In this document: positions 8,898 through 17,981 of the stretch, piece by piece
How the letters are laid out: every line of letters begins with the position of its first letter
Position numbering within the stretch: position 1 is the stretch's first letter
Assembly (NCBI GenBank): GCA_963825615.1
Contig: CAWGTV010000003.1
Location: 496,001-560,000, forward strand
Length of the DNA: 64,000 nucleotides
Direction of reading: 5' to 3'
Origin: JAHEDT01 sp963825615
GTDB lineage: Bacteria > Desulfobacterota > Desulfuromonadia > Desulfuromonadales > BM103
Made by a program: the position numbers and the translations under genes
Notes under the pieces: generated by a model
What the model was told of the DNA's origin: nothing
The model's input: the letters and a program-made list of their open reading frames with translations, nothing else
Database searches by the model: none

Positions 8898-10036
8898 TCA
8901 ATGACATTCAGCAAATTGTCTCTGGACCTGGTCAATTTCAGAAGGACAATCCATCAGGGCATTGACACAGTTATGATCAAGCTTGTCAATAGACAAAAGC
9001 TTGAGCATCGCAAAGGCCTGGTCATTGGACCAGGAAGACTTGTAAGGCCGCCGGGTCGTCAATGCATCAAAAATATCACTGACGGCAATAATGCGGGCTT
9101 CGACAGAAATTTCCTCGCCACTCAAGCCGTGCGGATAACCGCTACCGTCCATCGCCTCGTGATGCAGTTCAGCAATATCACGAAGGTAGTCGATATAAGG
9201 AATCTGTTCAAATCCAAAATTTCTGATCAGATCATCGACAATCTGGCGCCCCAGCACGGGATGGGTATTCATGACTCGACGTTCTTCCGTGGTCAATCGA
9301 GCAGGCTTGCGCAAAATCCGCTCCGGGATGCCAATCTTGCCGACATCGTGCAGAGGTGCGAACAGGGCGATCTGCTCAATCTGTTCATCGTCTAGAGTTT
9401 CAGCGCCTCTTTTCACCATGGCACGGGCAATGAGGCGGGAATAGCGCGACATGCGTTCCAGGTGCGTCCCGGTTTCGAGATCATGCTTTTGCACCATGCC
9501 GACCGACGTCCGCATGGCGGCCAGCAGAGCCCTTGTCACCGCCAGATCGATCACAATCAGCTCGGAGATCAGACGGGTGAAGATTTCGACATGCTCGAGG
9601 ATCCTTGTACGAAAGTACCGGTTGTGATTCGAGTTAAAGAAGACAAAACCGGCTAGTTCCTTATTGTGGTACATCGGATGGGTATAGCTGGAAGCGAAAC
9701 CGTGCCCGAGCAGGGCGTGGGAATGAATTGAATCGTGATTGTCAAAAATCCTCAGGTCATTGACGATGCGTGGCGAGCTGTCTCTGGCGACTCTGGCGGA
9801 GCGTAGATTCTGCTGCGAGCACAACTTCATAATGTTTAAGAGGACTTTCGGCGACTGGAACTGCAATGAAGGTTTTCAATGAGTGGGTCAGGTGATCGTA
9901 GAGAGCAATGCTGATCCGGTCGATACCCGGACAACGTTTTTTCAAAACGCTATAGATGACAGCCAGTTTATCCTGGTAGGTGGTGGCGTCATCCAAGCCT
10001 GGCCAAAGGGTCTTCCCGGAAGACAATCTGCTCCAT
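8898..10036 (-). CDS. GAF + HD-GYP domain protein, probable c-di-GMP phosphodiesterase (frameshifted)
   Basis: The N-terminal frame (about 10026-9757) has the start of a GAF domain (DRISIALYDHLTHSLKTFIAVP). The second frame (down to 8898) completes it and carries an HD-GYP domain: LETGTHLERMSRYS, LHDVGKIGIPERIL (HD and KIG), and LHHEAMDGSGYPHGL, the H-H-E-x-x-D-G-x-G-Y-P metal and GYP signature. The frames meet near 9800, so one indel separates them. A second break is likely near the start: a good AGGGAGG site precedes ATG 10036 (MEQIVFRED) in another frame, whereas the long frame begins only at TTG 10026. Intact, it would hydrolyse c-di-GMP in response to a GAF-sensed signal. Confidence 0.8.
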
Positions 10037-10179
10037 GACCCTCCCTAAAAGGCTGTAAATTATCTATAGTTTACAGTTGCAGCCAAGCTTTGCAAGCGTG
10101 GGAAGGTTTTGAGCCTTTGACGGCAGCGTGGTCATGGGGTACTCTTGAAAACCACAACTTTCGGAAGAGCATTTTCTCC

Positions 10180-10902
10180 ATGACAGAATATAAGTCTGAA
10201 CATTGCATGGTTTGCGGACAACCGCTCGATTATCGTGAGCAGGGTGAAGCTGTCTGCTGTTCACAATGCGGCCGCCATGAAAGCAGCGCCATCCTCTGCC
10301 CGAACGGCCATTATATCTGTGACGCCTGCCACAGCGACCGCCCCCTGACACAGCTCTCCAGACTGGCACGGGAAACGACTGGTCGCGCTCCGGAAGATAT
10401 TCTGGAAGAGTTGATCACCCTACCCGACCTGCCGATGCACGGCCCCGAGCATCATGCCATGGCGGGGCTGTCCCTCCTACTGGCATCCGAACGCACAGGG
10501 GTTGCACTGCCACGAAACTTTATCGAGGAAACGATCCGCCGCAGCATGCAAATCCCGGGCGGGACCTGCGGCTATCACGGCGCCTGCGGCGGTGCAGTCT
10601 CCCTCGGCGTCGCTGTCAGCCTGATCACCGGCGCCACCCCGGTGACCGGATTGGCGCGCGGCATGGCCCATCGGGCTACCGCCCTGGCCCTACTGAGTTG
10701 TGCTGACGATGAGGCTCGCTGCTGTAAACGTGCTTTGCGTAAGACTGTCTCGGCCGGTCGCGAATTCTTTGCCGAAGAGCTCGGCATCACATTCCCACAG
10801 CCCCAAGCGCACCAATTCTGTAGGGATATCTCCCGCAACCGCGAATGCGCCAAAGAACACTGCCCTTACTTCCGCCTGGCCAAAAGAACCAGTTTTCAGT
10901 AA
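10180..10902 (+). CDS. DUF5714-like Cys-rich protein
   Basis: 240 residues. The N-terminal 60 residues carry a zinc-ribbon-like set of Cys (CMVCGQPL, CCSQCGRHES, CPNGHYICDACH). LPMHGPEHHAMAGLSLL and GGTCGYHGACGGAVSLG are conserved blocks that I associate with DUF5714 proteins found in anaerobes, often beside radical-SAM or methyltransferase genes. The C-terminus has another Cys cluster (FCRDISRNRECAKEHCPYF), suggestive of an Fe-S or Zn site. Function unknown. ATG 10180 chosen because homology-like sequence starts there. Confidence 0.65.
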   Translation: MTEYKSEHCMVCGQPLDYREQGEAVCCSQCGRHESSAILCPNGHYICDACHSDRPLTQLSRLARETTGRAPEDILEELITLPDLPMHGPEHHAMAGLSLLLASERTGVALPRNFIEETIRRSMQIPGGTCGYHGACGGAVSLGVAVSLITGATPVTGLARGMAHRATALALLSCADDEARCCKRALRKTVSAGREFFAEELGITFPQPQAHQFCRDISRNRECAKEHCPYFRLAKRTSFQ

Positions 10903-10925
10903 CAAGTCACGCGCTTTCTCTCAGG

Positions 10926-12056
10926 TTATGGGAGTCTCTCCTTATCAATAACCTTGTCGACCGGAGTGTATTCGAGCCCGAAAGCTTCGGCGACGCCGGC
11001 ATAGGTCACCTTGCCGGCGACCACATTCAGACCTTCCCTGATGCCATGCGTCTCCCGGGCGACCTCTTGCCAACCGCGGTCGGCAATTTTCAACGCATAC
11101 GGCAAGGTCGCATTGGTGAGGGCCACAGTCGACGTCAACGGTACCGCCCCCGGCATATTGGCGACACAGTAATGCACGATACCGTCAACTTCATAGGTCG
11201 GGTCGCTGTGCGTAGTCGCTCTGGATGTCTCAAAACACCCGCCCTGATCAATCGCGACATCCACCAGCACCGCTCCGGCTTTCATGGTTTTCAACATCTC
11301 CCGGGTCACCAGTTTTGGGGCCTTGGCCCCATGCAATAGGACCGCCCCGATGACCACGTCCGCCTCCTTGACCAGCTCGCGGATCGTCGCGGGTGAGGAC
11401 ATGATCGGAAAACAGTTTTTCGGCATTACTTCGGCCAGGTGGCGCAGCCGCTCGAGACTGGTATCAAGCAGGTAGACCTTGGCGCCCAGGCCGCTCGCCA
11501 TCTGCGCAGCATGGGTACCGACCGTACCACCACCAATAACCAGGACCGTCGCCGGCTGCACCCCGGGGACGCCGCCAAGGAGGATACCGCGTCCACCCTG
11601 GGTGCGTTCGGCGTATTTTGCGGCTTCCTGGGCCGCCATGCGACCTGCAACCTCGCTCATCGGAGTCAGCAGAGGAAGGCTGCCATCTTTGCCGACGATG
11701 GTTTCGTAAGCGATGCAGGTTGCGCCGCTGGCGATCATCGCCCGCGTCAGTTCCTCGCATGCAGCGAAATGAAAATAAGTGAAAACAATCTGACCCTTTC
11801 TGATGAGGGCATATTCTGCCGGCTGCGGTTCCTTGACATGCATGACCATAGCTGCGCGGCTGTAGATCTCTTGCGGCGTGGCGACGATCTCAGCTCCGGC
11901 CTCGACATAGGCAGCGTCGTTGAAGCCGCTGCCAACGCCAGCGAGGGTCTCCACCAGCACAATATGCCCGTGCTTACGCATAACCTCAACTCCGGCGGGC
12001 GTCATGCAGACCCGGTTCTCAGCCACCTTGATCTCTTTCAGAATGCCGACGATCAT
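10926..12056 (-). CDS. ald: Alanine dehydrogenase
   Basis: 376 residues, full length for Ald. MIVGILKEIKVAENRVCMTPAGV is the typical N-terminus (pyruvate-binding Arg and Lys), MHVKEPQP contains the catalytic His/Lys region, and VLVIGGGTVGTHAA is the Rossmann NAD site. The enzyme interconverts L-alanine with pyruvate, ammonia and NADH, so it links amino-acid use to nitrogen supply. An Lrp/AsnC-type gene is divergent, 144 bases away, and is the likely regulator, as is common for ald. Confidence 0.96.
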   Translation of the reverse strand: MIVGILKEIKVAENRVCMTPAGVEVMRKHGHIVLVETLAGVGSGFNDAAYVEAGAEIVATPQEIYSRAAMVMHVKEPQPAEYALIRKGQIVFTYFHFAACEELTRAMIASGATCIAYETIVGKDGSLPLLTPMSEVAGRMAAQEAAKYAERTQGGRGILLGGVPGVQPATVLVIGGGTVGTHAAQMASGLGAKVYLLDTSLERLRHLAEVMPKNCFPIMSSPATIRELVKEADVVIGAVLLHGAKAPKLVTREMLKTMKAGAVLVDVAIDQGGCFETSRATTHSDPTYEVDGIVHYCVANMPGAVPLTSTVALTNATLPYALKIADRGWQEVARETHGIREGLNVVAGKVTYAGVAEAFGLEYTPVDKVIDKERLP

Positions 12057-12200
12057 GAGAATGTCTCCTAACAGGAAAAGGGATAAAATCGTTTACGCAT
12101 AAATTCTACCAGCTGAATCGCGAAATTACCTTGCAAACTACGATAAATAATTTTACTTATTAACAGATAATTCAACAAAAGCACGTAATGGGAGCAGAGT

Positions 12201-12677
12201 ATGCCAAGCTTGCAATTAGACGCCATTGATCATTCTATCCTGAACAAGTTACAAAAAAATGGCCGGCTGTCAAATGTGCAACTCGCCGCCGATGTGGGAC
12301 TCTCTGAATCTGCTTGCCTGAGGCGCGTGAAGTTGCTTGAGGAAGGCGGGATTATTGACCGCTACGTGATGTTGATCAGCCAGAGCGCTATCGGCAAACC
12401 CGACAATGTCTTCGTCAGGGTCACCCTTGACGGCCAGCAGCGTGAGAAGTTGGCCGCTTTCGAGGGAGAGATATCCAGGGTTTCGGAAGTGATGGAGTGC
12501 TACCTGATGTCCGGAGACTTCGACTACCTGTTGCGCGTGATCACCAGGGATAATACCGACTATGTACGCGTTCACAACAAGCTGACCAGCCTGCCCGGAG
12601 TGATGCGTGTCCAGTCGTCTTTTGCCCTGCGCACAGTTCTGCATAAAACCGAGATGCCGCTAGATGCAATCAAATAA
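12201..12677 (+). CDS. Lrp/AsnC family transcription regulator
   Basis: 158 residues. N-terminal winged HTH (about 1-60, LDAIDHSILNKLQKNGRLSNVQLA and GLSESACLRRVKLLEEGGII) and a C-terminal RAM/AsnC ligand domain (about 65-150, VMECYLMSGDFDYLLRVI). Lrp-type proteins bind amino acids and form octamers. Its position divergent from ald across an AT-rich 144-base gap suggests it senses alanine or another amino acid and controls ald; that link is inference from position. Confidence 0.92.
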   Translation: MPSLQLDAIDHSILNKLQKNGRLSNVQLAADVGLSESACLRRVKLLEEGGIIDRYVMLISQSAIGKPDNVFVRVTLDGQQREKLAAFEGEISRVSEVMECYLMSGDFDYLLRVITRDNTDYVRVHNKLTSLPGVMRVQSSFALRTVLHKTEMPLDAIK

Positions 12678-12751
12678 AGCCAGCTGCATCGTCCGGTCTG
12701 AGAGGGACCAGGCCAGGGACATGAACCTCTTTCCGGTTGATCAATAGCGCC

Positions 12752-13687
12752 ATGCAAGTTTCATCAAAAGTACCCGCTGCGTTCAAAGGAGTCAGCGTAC
12801 CTGCTTACCTGGCAACCCGCTTCACCTATCTGCCGGAAACAGCCTGGCGATTACTGGTGCAGGAGGGTCGAATATTTTGCAACGAGATCAAATGCAACGA
12901 GGCGACGATCGTTGCTCAAGGTGACACCATCCGTTGCGACATGCCCGAAATCAACACACCTGCCGTCAACCTCAACTACACTATTGTCTACGAGGATGAC
13001 TGGCTACTGGGCGTCAACAAGCCCGCAGGATTACGGGTACATAGCAGCGGCATATTCGTCAATGCCAACCTGATATATCATCTGCGTCATGTCCGCCAGC
13101 CCGCATACCCGGAGGCCAACCTGGTCAACCGGCTCGATGCGGACACCTCCGGCCTCCTTCTCTTGGCACGGGACACGATGGTTCATCGGCAACTGGTGCG
13201 TCAATTCGCCGAAGGATCAGTGGAAAAGCGCTACCTGGCCGTGGTCACCGGTCGGCCGGTCCCCGCAAGCGGCACGATCAACCTGCCGATCGGGCCGGTC
13301 GAAAAGGCACTGGTGCCCCGTTACTGGATTGATCGCGCCGCCGGGAAAGCAGCGATCACACACTATGCAACCGTTTGCGATCTCACTAACCATTTCACCT
13401 TACTCGAGTTGCACCCCGAAAGCGGCCGCACGCATCAACTGCGCGTCCACCTGGCGGCCATCGGACATCCCATTGCCGGCGATGCACTCTACACCATGAA
13501 TGACGACGACTATCTCGCCTGGCGACGAACGCCCGTCATCGCCACCAGCCTGCAGCGCCAAGCGCTACACAGCCATCGGTTACAGTTTTTCCATCCCGTT
13601 CATCAGACCACCTGCTCTCTGACCGCGCCATTGGCGTCAGACATCGAGCAGTTCATCAGGGACCTTGCAGAGGCAGACGAGGAATAA
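12752..13687 (+). CDS. RluA-family pseudouridine synthase
   Basis: 311 residues. An S4-like N-terminus (about 1-70) precedes the catalytic domain. ANLVNRLDADTSGLLLLAR is the family motif with the catalytic Asp (HRLDxxTSG; the His is Asn here), and ELHPESGRTHQLRVHLAAIGHPIAGD is the conserved second block. It isomerises uridines in rRNA or tRNA; which position is not decidable. The ATG at 12752 lies 75 bases after the Lrp-type gene, so the two may be co-transcribed. A strong terminator follows. Confidence 0.9.
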   Translation: MQVSSKVPAAFKGVSVPAYLATRFTYLPETAWRLLVQEGRIFCNEIKCNEATIVAQGDTIRCDMPEINTPAVNLNYTIVYEDDWLLGVNKPAGLRVHSSGIFVNANLIYHLRHVRQPAYPEANLVNRLDADTSGLLLLARDTMVHRQLVRQFAEGSVEKRYLAVVTGRPVPASGTINLPIGPVEKALVPRYWIDRAAGKAAITHYATVCDLTNHFTLLELHPESGRTHQLRVHLAAIGHPIAGDALYTMNDDDYLAWRRTPVIATSLQRQALHSHRLQFFHPVHQTTCSLTAPLASDIEQFIRDLAEADEE

Positions 13688-13773
13688 CTTTAAGACAATT
13701 CATCGCAGGCATTTTCCGACCCAAGCGGTGCAGCCGGGGATCCAGTCCGTAATCTTTGCGAACCGTAAAGTGA

Positions 13774-13812
13774 AAGCCGCCCGGCATGAAGCCGGGCGGC
13801 TTTGTTTTTTTT
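13774..13812 (+). terminator. Intrinsic terminator after the RluA-type gene
   Basis: Ten-bp GC stem gccgcccggc / gccgggcggc (13776-13785, 13791-13800) with loop atgaa, followed by TTTG and a T-run. It may also stop transcripts of the convergent glgC. Confidence 0.88.
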
Positions 13813-13897
13813 TGCGAACTGGCTCATATTATGACGGCCAAGCTCTCAATCATGCTCATCAGCTGTGACGTACAACCTCCGGCAGAGGAGAGCCTGG

Positions 13898-15139
13898 TTA
13901 CTTGTCGATGCGTGGCACTACGACAATCCCGGAGTCCGTCACCGTATAGCCGTTCTGCCGGTCCGCCTCTAGGTCGTAACCGATGACCGAGCCGTCCGGG
14001 ACCACCACGTTCTTGTCGATGATCGTCCGGCGTATCTTCGAATGCCGACCGACGGTGACATTTTCGAACAGGATGGAATCTTCGACCAGACTGTAGCTGT
14101 TTACCTTGCAACGCGGTCCCAGGATGGAGCGCTTGACCATGCTGCCGCTGGTGATGCAGCCAGCGCAGACATAGGAGTCGATGTTCTGGCCGCGGCGATC
14201 GTCATCGTCGAAAACGGTCTTGGCGGGCGGCAGGTTCCCCTGGTTAGTCAAGATTGGCCAGCGGTAGTTGTAGAGATTAAGCTGCGGCGATACATTGACG
14301 AGATCCATGTTGGCCTCGTAATAGGATTCGAGGGTGCCCACATCCCGCCAGTAACCGCGCTCCTCAGACCGCATGCCGGGGATCACGTTATCGTTGAAGT
14401 TGTAGGCAAAGACCCGATCGCCGCTGGCCAGCATCATCGGAATCACGTGTTTGCCGAAATCCAGGTCCGCGTGTTTCTTCTTCCCTTCCAGCAGCACCTC
14501 GATCAGTTTCCGGGTGGGGAAGATGTAGTTGCCCATGGAGGCAAAGCAGGTGTCGCGCCCCGGAATCCGCTCGGGGTGAGTTGGTTTTTCGTTAAAACCT
14601 ATGACCTGGGCCTCCTCATCTACTGAAAAAATTCCGAACCGGCTGGCTTCTTCGACAGGCACCTCCAGGGCGGCTATAGTGATGTCGGCTCGATTCATGC
14701 GGTGGAAGTTGATCATCTGGGTCACATCCATCTTGTAGATATGATCGCCGCCAAAGACCGCCACATATTCCGCATCCGTCGATTCGACAAAGCGCAGGTA
14801 CTGCAGAATGGCGTCTGCCGTCCCCTTGAACCACTCCTCGCTTTCACTGCTGGTCTCAGGGGAGATGTCCACGTAGAATTCGCCCAGGCCGGTCCATTTC
14901 CCCCAGGATTCTCGGATGTGCTTGTTCAGCGAATAGGCGCGGTACTGGGTGAGTATGTAGACCTTCTTGATCCCTGAATTGAACAGGTTGGAAAGGACAA
15001 AGTCGATGATCTTGTATTTTCCGCCGAAGGCCACACTCGGTTTGGCACGTCGCAGGGTCAGGGGACTGAGACGCTCGCCCTTGCCGCCGGCCAGAACCAT
15101 CGCAATGGTACTTCTCCCAACATTGTCCATGGAATACAT
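13898..15139 (-). CDS. glgC: Glucose-1-phosphate adenylyltransferase
   Basis: 413 residues, the family length. MVLAGGKGERLSPLT is the nucleotide-binding GGxGxRL motif, KPSVAFGGKYKIIDFVLSN and FGGDHIYKMD are further GlgC hallmarks, and the C-terminal third is a left-handed beta-helix (ILGPRCKVNSYSLVEDSIL). The enzyme makes ADP-glucose, the committed step of glycogen synthesis. AGGAGGAAA lies 5-6 bases before ATG 15139. No other glg gene is in the window, so it stands alone here. Confidence 0.96.
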   Translation of the reverse strand: MYSMDNVGRSTIAMVLAGGKGERLSPLTLRRAKPSVAFGGKYKIIDFVLSNLFNSGIKKVYILTQYRAYSLNKHIRESWGKWTGLGEFYVDISPETSSESEEWFKGTADAILQYLRFVESTDAEYVAVFGGDHIYKMDVTQMINFHRMNRADITIAALEVPVEEASRFGIFSVDEEAQVIGFNEKPTHPERIPGRDTCFASMGNYIFPTRKLIEVLLEGKKKHADLDFGKHVIPMMLASGDRVFAYNFNDNVIPGMRSEERGYWRDVGTLESYYEANMDLVNVSPQLNLYNYRWPILTNQGNLPPAKTVFDDDDRRGQNIDSYVCAGCITSGSMVKRSILGPRCKVNSYSLVEDSILFENVTVGRHSKIRRTIIDKNVVVPDGSVIGYDLEADRQNGYTVTDSGIVVVPRIDK

Positions 15140-15248
15140 AATATTTCCTCCTGGTACAGCTGGATGACAGCTGCACTGACAACCTACAGTTTGACAAAAG
15201 CCCTCTTAAATGCAAGGTGGATGCAAACGCCGTCAGCACCACACAGTT

Positions 15249-15872
15249 TTACTGCCTCGGCAACTGTCCCGGTTCAGTTCCCCGGCAAAACCCGCGCAGT
15301 GTATCGATGAGTCCCTTGAGCCCTCGCCAGAGGATCGGTAGCAGCCAGATCATCAGAAGCACGAAAAACCCCAGCAAGATCAGGAAGGCCAGCGGATAAT
15401 ACAGCGCGACCCACAACCCTGCGACAGCCATGCCGTCTTCCGCCAGGGACGCTCCGATATTGCTGAATGGCTCCGGAAGCGTGTTGACCAGAAGACGGGT
15501 GCTTGCCTTGGTCAAATGGGTTCCCGCGGTCAAACCGCCACCGACCAGAGCCGCCGCAAGGGTGTAACTCGGGTCCACATCAGCAATCACCGATGCCGCC
15601 AAAACCGCTCCGGCGGGGATCCTGACAAATGTGTGCAAAGCGTCCCACGCACTATCGACACCAGGGATCTTGTCGGCAAAGAATTCGATGCCATACATAA
15701 GCCCTGCCACACCGATCACCAGGGGCTGTTGCAGAACCTGCAGCGCTTCCGGCAAAGGGATATTGCCCGTTGCGCCGAGCAGGCCCAGCACCAGGACCGC
15801 TGCATACAGATTGATCCCGCTTGCCCAGGCAACGCCCATGGAGAGGGCAAGATAAGATAAAGTCTCGTGCAT
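15249..15872 (-). CDS. DUF4126 family membrane protein
   Basis: 207 residues with four to five hydrophobic segments. SMGVAWASGINLYAAVLVLGLLG and VGGGLTAGTHLTKASTRLLVNT are conserved DUF4126 blocks; the family is of unknown function in the inner membrane. No operon partner is evident: glgC begins 110 bases downstream on the same strand and might be co-transcribed. Confidence 0.75.
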   Translation of the reverse strand: MHETLSYLALSMGVAWASGINLYAAVLVLGLLGATGNIPLPEALQVLQQPLVIGVAGLMYGIEFFADKIPGVDSAWDALHTFVRIPAGAVLAASVIADVDPSYTLAAALVGGGLTAGTHLTKASTRLLVNTLPEPFSNIGASLAEDGMAVAGLWVALYYPLAFLILLGFFVLLMIWLLPILWRGLKGLIDTLRGFCRGTEPGQLPRQ

Positions 15873-16060
15873 TTTGAAGGGCCCGCGCCCTACCTCCGAT
15901 GCACATAATCCGCGCTCGGGGAGGCCGTCACTTTTACTGCTGCGATGGATTTGCGTCTGAGACCAATTGTACCCCTCTTCGTAACAGTCGCCAACCTGTC
16001 GAGACAGATAACGCCCAGATAATCCTGAAGGAACGGCGGGTCAAAGGGGCTGGTGGCACG

Positions 16061-16771
16061 TCACCCAGCATCCGGCCGCCGCAGGAAAACCACCAAAGCG
16101 CCATCCCCGCCGTAACGACGCGGTGCCACCCCCCATTCAAGCACTTGTCCTCCGGTGAGCGACAGCAGTTTTTCCATGGCCTCACGCAAAACCGGGCCGT
16201 CACTCGAGTGCAGGCCCTTGCCGGTAATGATCAGCAGGGTCTGAAAACCGTGATAGCTGGAGTCCTGAAGGAAAAAGCGGACTTTTGCCGCGGCTTCATC
16301 AACCGTTAGTCCATGCAAGTCAAGTTCAGCTTCGGGCTTGAGCAGGCCACGCTCTACCTGTTTCATGCGCCTGGGGACGGCCTGGCGTCGCGTTTCATCG
16401 TCAGGCCAGTCGTCGTTAAAGGTCGTTGTCATGGCACCGATGGCGTCCAGGAAAGCAGCCTTATCCAGCTCTTCGCGTGAAGCATGTGGTGCTGTAGACA
16501 TTTTTGCCATGCCCCCTTGGCCAGGCGCTGGTGGATTAAGGCCCCGACCAGGCAAAGGCTTGACGCCGAGGAAATCCATTTCGTCAGAAAATGCATGGTG
16601 GTCGGCAGCCGGGGCGTCCGTTTGCTTGATCTCGCCGAGCACATCTTTGCAGGCGACGGCTTTCTCGCTCGGCGCCTCGAACGCAGACAGCCCCTTCAAA
16701 CTCTTGAAGGGGCTGTGGGAGAACTCTTGCGCTGGCGCAGCTTGCTTTTGCGAAGACTTTTTGCGGGCCAT
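16061..16771 (-). CDS. Smr-domain protein
   Basis: 236 residues. A low-complexity, basic then mixed N-terminus (about 1-140) precedes a C-terminal Smr domain: AELDLHGLTVDEAAAKVRFFL (LDLHG motif) and LLIITGKGLHSSDGPVLREAM (TGxG motif). Smr domains nick DNA or act on RNA, for example stalled-ribosome mRNA cleavage in SmrB. Stand-alone Smr proteins of this size are widespread. The TPR-like membrane gene begins upstream with a 13-base gap to this start, so the two form an operon. Confidence 0.88.
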   Translation of the reverse strand: MARKKSSQKQAAPAQEFSHSPFKSLKGLSAFEAPSEKAVACKDVLGEIKQTDAPAADHHAFSDEMDFLGVKPLPGRGLNPPAPGQGGMAKMSTAPHASREELDKAAFLDAIGAMTTTFNDDWPDDETRRQAVPRRMKQVERGLLKPEAELDLHGLTVDEAAAKVRFFLQDSSYHGFQTLLIITGKGLHSSDGPVLREAMEKLLSLTGGQVLEWGVAPRRYGGDGALVVFLRRPDAG

Positions 16772-16784
16772 AAATACCTACTGG

Positions 16785-17513
16785 TTACTTTCTGACGATC
16801 TTGCGCCGCCCCTGGATGGCCTTGGTGTGTTTGCGGATCAGGTCCCCCTGTTTCTCTAGCTGGAACTGCATCCAGAGATCTCCGTAACCCTGCATCTTCA
16901 TCTTGCCGCCGGTCTTGAGCGCCGCCAGGTTGGCAGTCATCAGATCATCCTTGCCCACCTTCTTTAAGCCTTTTTCCATGATGCTGACAGCCTTGTTGCG
17001 GTCGCCGATCTTATCCAGGCAGAAGGCGTAGAGACTCCAGAGCAGCGGTTCCTTGCGGGTAGCGGTCAGCGCCTTGTCGAAGGTGGCAATCATATTCTTC
17101 GGCTGGTTGCGCTTCATCTGGATAATGGCCAGCATCGCCATGGCGACCCAGTGTCTTACAAATCCCTGGTTGAGATATTCGTAGGCCTTGCTGAAATCTC
17201 GTCGCAGATAATAAACCATACCGATCTGGGCATTCATCTGCTTCTTGATGAAGAATTGCCAGTTGGCGTACTTCTTCTGCATGTTCTCCAGCTTCAGGAT
17301 CGCCGCTTCAGGACGATTGGACATGATATCCTTTTGCACGGCTTCCATGGAAATATTGATCCGGTTCATGACCTGCTTGAGCATGAGGATGTAGATAATG
17401 GTGAAGACGATCAGGCCGGCGAGCAGCGGGACGACCGGGTGCAGGCTGGTAGTCAGATGCAGGGCACCTGCGAACAGGGCAGCAACAGCAAACGAAATAA
17501 GTACGGACAGCAT
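16785..17513 (-). CDS. Membrane-anchored TPR-like protein
   Basis: 242 residues. Two N-terminal hydrophobic segments (about 1-20 and 25-45) are followed by a helical repeat region: AQIGMVYYLRRDFSKAYEYLNQ and WSLYAFCLDKIGDRNKAVSIMEKGLKK read as degenerate TPR units. The C-terminus is strongly basic (HTKAIQGRRKIVRK). Such proteins act as scaffolds; no function is assignable. It lies directly upstream of the Smr gene. Confidence 0.65.
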   Translation of the reverse strand: MLSVLISFAVAALFAGALHLTTSLHPVVPLLAGLIVFTIIYILMLKQVMNRINISMEAVQKDIMSNRPEAAILKLENMQKKYANWQFFIKKQMNAQIGMVYYLRRDFSKAYEYLNQGFVRHWVAMAMLAIIQMKRNQPKNMIATFDKALTATRKEPLLWSLYAFCLDKIGDRNKAVSIMEKGLKKVGKDDLMTANLAALKTGGKMKMQGYGDLWMQFQLEKQGDLIRKHTKAIQGRRKIVRK

Positions 17514-17981
17514 GGGGAGAACGTCCTTTCAAGTGATCTGAAGCGGCGTATTCTACCAGCCTGACCAAAGGTTGTCAAAGCAAAGAACCTGGTCAATGAA
17601 GCGAATCAACACCCCATAAGGGGATGCCCGACGATCCGATCGGTGCCGAGGTGCGACAGGGCCTCCGGCATCTGCCCGTTATACAGGAACGGGGTGTTGC
17701 CATTCTAGTAAAGCAGGACGCTGGTTTCAGAAGACTGCAGGGTGAAACATTCGCCGCAAGGGACCTGACACGGCCCCGCTGAACGCTCAGGGAGGAAAGG
17801 ACCCTTGCAGCTCGAAGTCACCAGGGTAAAGCGTCACTCCGCTGCACGGGTCCACTCCCTGGTCGCGAGGATGTTCATGTGAGGGTAGACGCCAGAAGGA
17901 GAATTCAGCGCGAAATAAAGGCGGGAGCAGCCTACCGGCGGCTCCCCGGGGAGATCGTTCAGATAAAAGGCCTGCTAAAGC
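17514..17981. ncRNA. Gene-free region with a candidate structured RNA
   Basis: Nothing in this 468-base stretch looks like a real protein, but it can fold. The best element is a long hairpin: arms at 17788-17811 and 17841-17861 pair at 19 of 21 right-arm positions (cagggag with ctccctg, ggaccc with gggtcc, gcagc with gctgc), with a gaaa bulge. Smaller helices are gatgcc 17623-17628 with ggcatc 17667-17672, and cccgtt 17675-17680 with aacggg 17688-17693. I cannot match it to RNase P, tmRNA, SRP, cobalamin or c-di-GMP RNAs. Strand is not settled, and a leader of the minus-strand TPR gene is an alternative. Confidence 0.3.

Noticed and set aside
17600..17960. Minus-strand peptide-like reading through this stretch
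   Set aside because: Three in-frame stops in about 110 codons, no start or ribosome site; not convincing as a broken gene.
17581..17981. RNase P, cobalamin riboswitch or 6S RNA identity
   Set aside because: Looked for their conserved boxes (AGGAAAGTCC with its partner, GCCACTG box, 6S bubble) and none fits; kept only as a candidate.
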